Below, in pieces: positions 23,690-32,965 of a stretch of DNA of 64,000 bases. A program made the position numbers and the translations under genes. Under the pieces are notes generated by a model. It was not told the origin of the DNA and did no database searches. It was given only the letters and a program-made list of their open reading frames with translations. Position 1 is the first letter of the stretch, and each line of letters begins with the position of its first letter. This DNA is from Anaeramoeba flamelloides (lineage: Eukaryota; Metamonada; Anaeramoebidae): positions 22,878,001 to 22,942,000 of the forward strand of contig JANTQA010000023.1 in the NCBI GenBank assembly GCA_027625915.1. The letters run 5' to 3'.

Positions 23690-24190
23690 AATTTCCAATT
23701 AGAATGGTTAGAATCTACAATTTTGAAAACAGCCCTGTCCGTTTTGAAGTGTCACTCTTTGTACTTTTTAAGATCTCGGTGATTTTTTTTTTCAATTTTT
23801 TCATTTTTCAAATGAGATATTTTCATCTCAAGAATATTACAAAAACCTTACCTGGTCAAATTCAGAGAGTTACAAAATAAACCCCAAATGAGATTTAATC
23901 AAATTAAATTGATTGCACACTTTATGAAAGCAATTTGTTTTAAATTGAAGAAATTTAACAATTTGGAAATATAAAATGAGAAAAGATGAATTTATTTTTC
24001 AATTTTGATTTTTTGGAATAGAGAATACTTTTGAACGTATTTTAATTGCTTGAATTTTTTTTCAAAGATGATCCTATGGATTGTTTTTTGGTTATCTGAA
24101 TTTTTCCAACCAAAAGAAGGACTATTTCACAATACCAATATAGTTCTCAGGTCATCCCTTGATTATGGAGCAATTTCATAGTAAATTACT
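23690..24190 (+). repeat. Dispersed repeat family B, copy 2
   Basis: Collinear with about 3300-3760 and 29430-29890. Shared landmarks: a TTTTGAAGT...GAGATCTC segment, poly-T, TTTTTCAAAKGAG, AATCAAATTAAATTGATTG, AAATTTAACAATTTGGAAATA, and an end around ATTTCACA. No coding capacity. Confidence 0.6.
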
Positions 24191-24203
24191 CTACCCTTAA
24201 GCA

Positions 24204-24227
24204 TGTATATATATATATATATATATA
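24204..24227. repeat. (TA)n microsatellite
   Basis: About 12 uninterrupted TA units between GCATG and GTAGAGCC, just beyond a family B copy. Confidence 0.95.
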
Positions 24228-24754
24228 GTAGAGCCAGTGAATTGAAAAATTAAATCAATTTAATTGGCCACTATCTCTTTACCCAAATGGCTTATGAAAT
24301 ACCCATGTTTAGCAAGAAACACATAAAGATGAATTTGAATCAAATAGAAAATATTTGACAAATTAGAAAATAACTATTTTAACTGAAAAAAAAAAAAAAA
24401 ATGAAAAATTATATTAAAAGATCTCAAAATAAGGCTGGAAAACTTCTGAGTCTTTTAAGTTAATTCCACAATAGTTAGAATAAATCACGTTTAAACAACA
24501 AATTATCTTTGTCTAAAAACTTCTGAATAATTCCTGTCATTCCGATCTTTTATCCAAGTTCTAAATAGATATTCTAATTTTCTACATGAAAACAACTCAA
24601 ACTTGTTTTACCTTTCTTGTAAATAAAGGAAACTCAAAAAATGTAGAAAAAATAATATTTCACATAGAGACACCCTGTATATAAAAACGATTTAAATATA
24701 TTAATGGAAAATATTAAATAAATTTCAGTTAATTAAATCAAATTTTTACTTCAA

Positions 24755-25195
24755 GTGGTAGATTCAAACATGAAAAATCGAATTTTTAAAATAATAATCT
24801 AAATATTTTATTGTTTAGAAATAAGAGAAAGAATAAACCTCATATTAGAATTTATATTCACCTAATGAAAGAAATACCCGAATGAACCCTAAAATTTTGA
24901 AAAAAAATTAAATGTTAATAAAAAATTTATTTCACACTTTCATTCAAAAATTTGCTTCCAAATTTCTCATTTTTTTTTCATAAATTAAAATTGTTGATAA
25001 TAAGATTTACAAATAGTAAAATTATTCTTTTTTAAAAGAAATGTAATGACCTCAATATGTAAAAAAAAAATTAGTTCTTAAATTTGAAAAAATGTAAATT
25101 TACTAAATTCAAAAAAATGAAATTTTATTTTGAGAAGAATAATGAATTAAACTTGTGGAATGGGTTTTATTTCTACAATAAAACACACCCTTTAA
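24755..25195 (-). repeat. Dispersed repeat family E, copy 2 (divergent)
   Basis: Same order of landmarks as 39655-40190, including TTGTTTAGAAATA, a TTCATT end to the middle block, and GAGAAGAATAATGAATTAAAC. More diverged than the other two copies. Confidence 0.45.
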
Positions 25196-25845
25196 CTGAA
25201 AAATGTTTATAGAGGAAAAAAAAACCAATGCAATAAATAAAAAAGAGATTCTTTTTATAATGTCTTTCCTTAATAAGGATGAATTTAATTAACCTTGTAG
25301 AGATTTTTTTTTTTATCACATTACTAATTAAGATATATTTTAAAAGTCAGAAAATAACATTATTACATCTTAGCCCCCCCTCTTTTTTTTTATTTTCTCT
25401 CTAATTTATTTTTTTTCTCTTTATTTTCTTCCATAGCTTTATTTTATTGGTAAAAATATCATTAATTCCTTATCAAAAAGTAATTTACAGATTTAAACTG
25501 AGGAAACCTCTTTTCACAAAAAGTAAATCCGTTGTTTCTAAAAACCCTTTATTATTTAAATGCATTAATAATAAGAACATTTGTTTTATCAGCTTAAAAA
25601 AAAAACCCTCACTTTTTTTTTTGCTCTCAAGTTTAAAAAAAAAAAATTTATTTTTCCTTTCAAGAAAAACAGGAAGTTTGCTTCCCTTAAAATAAAACCA
25701 ATCAATCAATCAATTAAAAAAAAATTATTATTTAAAATTTTAATTATTATAAAAAAAAATCTAAAAATATACAATAAAAAATCTAATGTATATAATCTTA
25801 AAAAAAAATGTATGATTTTGGATAATATGCTTTCAAAATATATTA

Positions 25846-28800
25846 TTAATATTCCTCATCAGAAAATTCAGGGTCATAATTTTCACCAAAAAATTCATCA
25901 ATGATCTCATCAGCTCTTTGAAATAAGGATTTATTTGGATGATTACGAAGTTTTTCGAGCATTGATATACCATCACAATTTTCGACAAGTACAGCTAATT
26001 TTGGGAAACAATTCAACAAAAGTTCTAAAAAATCCATTATCATATGGGCAATGTCCGGATCACTAGAATTCAATAACGAGAAAAGTCCTAATAATAAGTC
26101 TGTAAGATTTTTATAATTATTTATAAAATTGATAAAAACAGAATCCCATTCCCAGGCATTCATTAAAGCAATTGCAGCCTCCTTTTTCAAATCATAATGT
26201 GCATTAATAACTATTTTTGAAAGTTGTTCCAAAATATTGGTTTGGCATTTTTTTTCAAAAATATCAATAATTTTAAGTATCTGCTCTTCCTTTGAATTAA
26301 ATATGGCTGAACACAACCAACAAATTTCTTTTATTAATTTATCTTCCTTAGCATTTAAGACGCCAATAATGTTTGTAAATATAAATAAGGCCCTTTCTAA
26401 ATTCTCATTTATTATATAATCATAATATTTGGTATCAGGGGAATAGAGAAAATTAGCAATAATTCGAATTGCTGGAATTCGCAAGTCAATTAAGTTTGAT
26501 TTTAAAAAAAGTAAAATTTTGTCCATTAAATTTGAGTCAATAATAATATTGAAATATTCATCAACACTCGTAAGATATGATAAAATCCAAAGAGCGTGAT
26601 AATGTATTTCAGATTCTTTTTCAATCTGGAAAAAATTATCAAGTTTTTCAAAAATATTTAATTCAACAATCTGCCTAAATGGTGGATCTTCTCCTTTTAA
26701 GAAATTTGAAATCGCAAAAGCGCTGCTACAACAAAGATCAAAAGAAATATTTGGTTCTAACAATCCGATTAATATTTCCAAGATTCCATTTTCAACCAAC
26801 TGATTACGGAAATTTAAACATTCTCCACCTTTGCAATTAGTAAAAGATTGTTTGTTTGAGAAAAATATTGTTGAAATCAAAACAAATTTCAATCAAAAAA
26901 ATGGTAATAAATAAATAATGATAGAATAACAAATAAATAACGATAATAAAAAAAATTAATGAAAATAAATAAATAATGATTATATAGAAAAAATAATAAT
27001 AAATATTATTTTTCACCGCATAAAAGATAAAATTAAAAAACAGACCCATGGGCTTATAATTAAATGAAAATACTGTTTGAGAGTTTCAAAATCAAAAATT
27101 GAAAACAAACAATATAATAAAAAAAGAAATAATTTTAGAGTTAATAAAAATTGAAAATATTCATGTTTCTTTATAAACTATTTTCGAGTCAAAGGAGCCC
27201 AGTTGTAATGGGTGAAATGCATGTGTTTAAAGGGTTTGCATGGATATTCGAAGAAAAAATTTATTTTGGAAATTTTCAAAAATTAAAATCATTTTTTCAC
27301 ATTTTTGTTTTTTTTTTCCTTTTTTTTTTGACATCAGAATTCAGTTGCAAAAAATTTTTTTATTGCAAGATCAATAGTCACTTGTTAAAAACGCGTTATT
27401 CTAATGTCATTGAAACCATGGAAATGATTGTTGAGAAATCATATTGATTTCTATTGGAATTTTATTCAATCTTTGATCTTGATATCTGAATAATAAATGT
27501 GAAAAATTTTCACTTCATTTCAATTTCCTTTTTCAAATAGAGACCACAAATCTCAACAAACTTCGTTTGTGGACTTGATTTCTAAAAGAAAAGTATGGAA
27601 AATGAAGTGAAAATTGTTTCCTATTTATTATTCAAATACCAATAGGAGATCAAAACGAACATTCTTGTTTTTCTTAATGGTAACCTAAGAATTTGAGTTT
27701 TTCAATTTTTAAGAAAATTTATTGATTGATTAGTTTTCTTTCAGACGGATATCAACAATTCTTTGATGTGTATTATTCTGCTTATTTCTTATTTGTTCTT
27801 CAAAGGTCAATTATATAAAATAATTGATATTTGAAAAAAATGTTTTTTTTTTGGATACCCCTTTGACAGAAACAAAGTTTAGTTCCACCTTTTGATTTCC
27901 AAGTCTTTATGATTTTATTAAAGACCACAATTAAAAACAAATGATTATTGGGGGAACTGTATGATAAATGCCTAAAAATCATCAATTAAAAAAAGATGAC
28001 TTTTTTTTTTTAATAAAATCACTGTGCGCATAGAAACAAAATTTAATGAAATCGTGCAGAAATCATTCAAATGCCAGTATTCTCGTTATATTTTTATAAA
28101 AGGGATCAACTTCATATCAAATCCATCAACCCTAAAAAAGATCTTTAACAATTGAATTTTCCAGTACGAAAATAGAATTCTCTCATTCATTCAATTTTTA
28201 AAAATGTTTTAAATTTAATCTTTGAAAACAATCAGGTTCACTAAAAGTTAATTAGATGAATATTTTAAAAGATTGAGAATCAAGGAGTTCAAACTTATAA
28301 CTAATACACACTTCCTGCCCCGTTTTAACATCATAAAACAATGTTTGGTTATAAATTAATTGAATAAATGATAAAATAAACTAATAAAATAATTGGGAAA
28401 TTAAAAAAGGGTAAAAATAATACTAAAACTGAAAAGGAAAAATAATTACAAAAAAAAAGTCTTTAAATTTAAGTTTCAATATTTTATCCAGATTTCACAT
28501 TTCAATTTTTTGTTTTTTTTTTTTATCGTTTTCAATTTTCACAGTTTTACTTTTCAAAAAATACAACTGGTAAGAAATATGAGACTTCAGAGAACTGCCC
28601 AATTTTAAAACCCATTTCCCCCATAATAATTCGATTTGATTTGGGCCCTTTAATTAAACTGAATTATAATATTAATTTTCATTTTTGGATCATTTTACTA
28701 TTCGATCTTTTCATTTTTATCATTAGGCTTTACATTTTTTTACTTTTCTTTTCCTTTTATTATTTCGCTCTCAATTTTTTACTTGTACTTTTTCTTATTA

Positions 28801-30612
28801 TGCTTCTAAATCCCTATTATTTATTAAGAAATAAGGTAACATTTTAATTTCCTTTTGGAAAACGATCAAAGAGTGGAATTTTAATTTGGAAGCTTGGGCT
28901 TAAATTGCTTGCTTATATTGTCCAAATATCAAAAGAAAAAAAAAGTTTGATGATCTATGCATTGAATTAGTAGCCATAGTACCAAAATGATTATTTATTT
29001 TGTGGTAAATTGCAAAAGAATATTTTATCAATTTTTATTTTCCTGTTTTTTTGCCCTACATCTCAATCTGGATTTTTGAATTTTTTTTATTATTTCTGAA
29101 ATAATAAATACATGAAGGCGATCTCTTTAATATTTCAATATTGTATTCTAATTCTATTTTTATTTTTGTTTTTATTTTGTCGGGTTGAGTGTTATATTGA
29201 AATGCTTTTAAAATTATTATTAATTTGATTTCAATGGAATTTTCATTTCAAATTCATCTTAATTTCAGTTTATTTTCATTGCAAAAAGAATTCAAATTGC
29301 GGCTTGTTGTTGAAAAGTGATTTTCTTCGAGAAAATCATTTTCTTTTCATTAACTTGGCATATAAATTTCATTTTATTTTCTTGATAAATTCCTCAAATT
29401 GAACACAATAAACGCATGATTTTTGTAACTCTGTACATGGTAGAATATTCAATTTAAAATTTAAATCGATTTGAATTATAATTTTGAATCCAAATGTGCA
29501 AGTTTCGAAATGTTTGCTCTTTGACACTTTTGGAGATCTTTTTAGATTTTTTTTTTCATTTTTCAAATAAGTTATTTTTATCAAAATAATCAGATAAAAT
29601 CCTTACTTTGTCAAATTTAGAGGGCTACAAAACAACCACAAATCAGATTAATTAAATTAATTTTGTGCTGAAAGAAAATGGTTTGCTCCAAATTGAAGAA
29701 ATGTAGCCATTTGGGAATATAACACAAGAAAAAGATGGGTTTTGTGTTTTTGAAAAACTTGTATTTTTTTGAAATTGAGAACTTATGAATTTGTTAATTG
29801 AATTGATTGCTTACCAAAAATTGTTCACATTATTATTTTTAGGGGTAATTCACAACTCGGTCATGGAACGAAATCCACGATGGTGACTAGAGCCTTAAAC
29901 AAAAAAACAAATAATCAAAAAAAAAAAAAAAAAAAAAAAAAATTTAAACTTACTGAGATTAGCAAAAATTATTAAAGATATTTCTTGGAGTTTGAAGTCT
30001 TTTGAGTTTAAAAAAGAAACCAAATGGGATCCAAAGTCAAGTATTGTTTGTTTAAGTTTGTAAGTCCCAGAAGAAACGTGTAACAAAATTAAGGCAATTT
30101 CTAATTTTACTTCAAGATTTTCAGAATCGATCAAAACCTATAAAGAGGATTTGTAAATTATTTTGTTTTCAAAAAAAGCGATTAAGTTGCAAATTGGAAT
30201 TTAAAAAAGAAAAATTATTAAAAAGAAAAAGAAAAAGAAAAAGAAATAACAAAAAAAAAATCAAAAAAGAAATAAAAAAGGTTACCAAAAGTGTGTTGAT
30301 AATATCAAATTTTTGAAAATCGTAAAAGCTTTCTGGGTTTTGTGAGATTGTAAACTTCATATGTTTGAGTGATTTTTTTATAAGGTCGATGTTTTCTGAG
30401 GCAAGATCTTTGACAATCATATCTGGAGGTACAGTTAAATATTCTTCGTCTTTGTTACTTTCTGAAATCATTTCAATTCTTCGTTTTAAAAGATTACGAT
30501 CTTTTTTTGATTTTCTGATTTGTTTCAAAGTAACATTACGTTTTTCTAAAATTTGTGATTTTTCGCTTGTCTTTTTATATAACTTTTTTCTTCTTTCAAA
30601 TCTGTTCTTCAT
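25846..30612 (-). CDS. Divergent importin alpha (IBB + armadillo repeats)
   Basis: Three exons, 30286-30612, 29954-30137 and 25846-26828, phases 0 and 1, give about 497 residues, the normal importin-alpha length. Exon 1 is an importin-beta-binding arm (FERRKKLYKKTSEK, LKQIRKSKKDRNLLKRR). Armadillo repeats follow. The family carries NLS cargo into the nucleus with importin beta, and cargo normally lies on a ladder of Trp and Asn residues. Here ARM2 reads EIALILLHVSSGT (Trp to Leu, Asn to His), ARM3 EISLIIFANLSG (Trp to Ile), ARM4 SAFAISN (Trp to Phe), ARM5 ALWILSYLT (Trp kept), ARM7 EICWLCSAI (Asn to Ala) and ARM8 EAAIALMNA (Trp to Ile). The major NLS site therefore looks degenerate. The C-terminus is acidic (DPEFSDEEY), as usual. 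Start ATG 30612 begins the basic arm. Confidence 0.9.
27470..27655. repeat. Foldback palindrome of about 185 bp
   Basis: The arms at about 27475-27522 and 27598-27645 are reverse complements with few mismatches (TGAATAATAAA and TTTTCACTTCATTT against their partners). Pairing continues into the centre with CCACAAA and TTTGTGG. It resembles a small MITE or a structured RNA. No target duplication is clear. Confidence 0.65.
29430..29890 (+). repeat. Dispersed repeat family B, copy 3
   Basis: Collinear with 23690-24190 (GAGATC, TTTTTCATTTTTCAAATAAG, TTAATTAAATTAATTTTG, TTGAAGAAATGTAGCCATTTGG). It ends near a TTCACAACTCGG segment close to importin alpha exon 2. Confidence 0.55.
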
Positions 30613-30787
30613 TTTGGAAACGTTTTTTATAAAAATTAAAAGCCAAAAGAAAAAATTAAAAAATAAATCAGTGAATAGTTCTTTTCCAATTGAAAATTTA
30701 AAAATTTCCTTACAAAACATCAAAAACATCCAAAAAAAGATACAACTATAATGGTTCTGTTCAAAATAGAAATCTTAAAAGAGATTA

Positions 30788-31245
30788 CTGTTGAGAGAAA
30801 AATGTTGGACAGAGAAAAATAGTTGGACACCATTTTTAATTGGGAACATTACTGAAAATGATTTTTAATTACAATCGTTTGTGAAATAACTAAAGAAAAG
30901 AACAATAATCTTCTTATTAGAATAAGGATTAGTGTAATTCTACTTTTTCAAAACCTTATCTCTTATAATCTAAATCAAGTTTAAAAATGACCATTTTCAG
31001 AATTAATAGTAAACTTTATCAAAACTTGGATTTTTGTTAAAATAGCAAGATCTACTTTAGTTATCATCCATTCAAATGAGTATTCTACACAAACCACAGA
31101 CTAATGAACCTGTAAGACCTTTAAACCTGGATTTATATAAAAGTCACCTAGTTATCAATAGGATTTGCTTTTCAATTTTACTAATGTTGCCAATTAAAAA
31201 TGGTTTCCAACCATTTTTCTTTGTCCAACTTTTTTCTCTCAACAT
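30788..31245. mobile_element. Family G MITE, PIF/Harbinger-like, copy 2
   Basis: 458 bp. Left end CTGTTGAGAGAAAAATG, right end CTCTCAACAT. The inverted repeats run about 70 bp and include AACCATTTTTAATTGG-type sequence. TTA flanks both ends (30785-30787 and 31246-31248). It shares the AATTGGGAACATTA block with the copy at 19643-20082. It lies about 175 bp upstream of the importin alpha start codon. Confidence 0.7.
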
Positions 31246-31283
31246 TTATCTGAAATTTCATTTTTTTGTTTATTGTGCTCCAA

Positions 31284-31842
31284 ATTCAAAAAATCAAAAT
31301 GCTTTTAGTGTTGATACCTTTTCTTATTTTAACTGCAACTGTCTTCTTGTTTTTTTTAAAACCATAACTTTGTCCTTCGTCGAATCAAAAAAATCAAATT
31401 CAAAGAATTGGTGGAAGCAAAGTCTCTTTTGTTCCTGTAACAAATGTTAAAATGAATGTTGAACAATCAATAGCTGTACACCAACTTGAAGAAAGGCAAC
31501 AATTTACGAACTATGACAATAACCAAATAGACACTGATTCTGATTATGATTAAGACTCTGGTTCTGGTTACTAGCTGATAGCCAATCCCAAAAAGATGGA
31601 TCTGAAAACCTCAATAAAAATAAGTTGAAGACCATTTGGATAGCAATCCCAATACAAGCAATTTTTCCAACATTGATCTATCTAAAAATGACAACCAATA
31701 TTCCTCCTTTCGGCCCTACGACCGATTCAATTATTTGTATCAAAAAATAAGAATCAAAAAATCAAAAAAAAAGAACCAAACCGTGCAATTAGAAACAAAT
31801 TTTAATCAAAATACCCTAACCTTCCTAAAATTCAACTTATAA
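31284..31842 (+). pseudogene. Decayed tail of a single-pass membrane protein (unrecognised)
   Basis: One reading frame gives a hydrophobic helix (LLVLIPFLILTATVFLFFL) and then a polar tail (VSFVPVTNVKMNVEQSIAVH, NYDNNQIDTDSDYD, DSGSGY). The later part in another frame reads NPNTSNFSNIDLSKNDNQYS and QLETNFNQNTLTFLKFN. The composition looks like protein, and the base composition is richer in G and C than its surroundings, but several in-frame stops and at least one frame change interrupt it. I do not recognise the family. A live gene with unusual introns is a weaker alternative. Confidence 0.4.
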
Positions 31843-31959
31843 CCTCAATGAAATATTTTTTAATTTGATTAATTATTATTAATAATTAATAAAGTGAAGT
31901 TAATTTTTCCAGTGGGTTATTAATCACACAAAAATTAAATATATCAATAGAATTTTTAC

Positions 31960-32480
31960 AATTATTTCTCAATTTTTTCAAGATTTTCAAACAAATAATA
32001 TGAATTCGAATTAATAATTCTAATTAATAAAAAAATAATAGATATCATCAAATAATGGACTTCAATAGTAATAGTCCCTTGTTTATACTCGTGAGTATTT
32101 GAAAAAGAATATTACCCAATCTTTTAAATTTCAAGAAATTTAATAAATATTTGCAAATGAAAAAAAAGAAATGATCAATTTTTTTAGATCTTCAAGGATT
32201 CAATATTTGATTTATTTTTTTTGTTTATAAATATAAGATTAAACAGTCCCAAGGTTATTTGTGTATATGCACTCTCAGGAAAATTACTAAAAGTGAGATT
32301 TCTTCTAAAAATATTATATTTTTGCAAATTTTTCTTTTTTGAATTTGATCCAAAAATCCAAAACAAACAATATCAAGTATCTTTTGAATGAAATTGTAAT
32401 ATGGAAAAATGAAATTTTTTTAAAAATGAAAGTTCATTCCTCTAAAGTTTATAAATGTAGTTTCAGAATGGGTTAAATCA
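31960..32480 (+). repeat. Dispersed repeat family C, copy 1
   Basis: Collinear with about 61665-62165. Shared blocks include GAATATTACYYAATCTTT, AAATGATCAATTTTTTT, GATCTTCAARGATT, AAATTACTAAAARTG and TTCATTYCTCTAAAGTT. Non-coding. Confidence 0.6.
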
Positions 32481-32965
32481 TATCATTGTGTAAATAATTA
32501 CTCTATTACCTTTGGGAAAAATAAATAAATAAGAGTTACCAGCCATTTAATAGAATCAGCTTTTTAATTATTTTAATTTGAAAATTCAAATATTCAAGAA
32601 AAGAAATTTTATTAAAATAATCCATTCATATAAAAATTGGCATATATCATGTTTGAGCTAATTGATGTATAATAATAAACTATAAATTCTTTTTTTTGGA
32701 AGGCAATGTTCAAATGTAACAAAAATGTTGGGAAGCTTGGAAGGGAAGCCAAAGAAGAGAAAAATTAAATATTGTAAAGAAAAAAAAATAAACAATAACT
32801 GAGAAATTAAGGGGATAGCGTGTTTATTTATATCGGAAAAAAATTATAAACTTTTTTGATTCTTCATTTAATGTTTTTAAAAAAAAAATCATTTGTTAAG
32901 AATAAAAAAAAATAGGAAAATAAAACATTTTACAAAAATTATAATAGTTCTTCCAATATAGCGGG

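Larger units (their letters stand above)
22639..25845. other. Gene-less 3.2 kb upstream of the cyclin gene
   Basis: Holds the cyclin promoter side and the importin alpha 3' end. It contains a family B copy (about 23690-24190), a (TA)n microsatellite and a family E copy (about 24755-25195). ORFs around 25447-25904 are low-complexity Lys/Phe sequence and not credible genes. Confidence 0.55.
26829..29953 (-). other. 3.1-kb intron 2 of the importin alpha gene
   Basis: Donor GTAAGT at 29953 and acceptor TTGCAAAG ending at 26829. The joint gives ANLS|GECLNFRNQLVENG, as expected between ARM3 and ARM4. It contains a foldback palindrome (about 27470-27655), a family B copy (about 29430-29890) and a short perfect hairpin near 29308-29332. 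A small plus-strand ORF at 27151-27447 has no recognisable features. Confidence 0.85.
30613..32965. other. Intergenic region upstream of importin alpha
   Basis: Holds a family G MITE (30788-31245), the decayed membrane-protein tail next to it, and a family C repeat (about 31960-32480). No intact gene is seen. Confidence 0.6.

Noticed and set aside
29308-29332. Short perfect hairpin TGATTTTCT-TCG-AGAAAATCA as a terminator or RNA gene
   Set aside because: Isolated in an intron, AT-rich and short; chance or repeat origin is more likely.
31076-31450. 124-residue plus-strand ORF as a gene
   Set aside because: Most of it is the interior and right arm of a family G MITE, and its frame differs from the protein-like frame of the neighbouring remnant.
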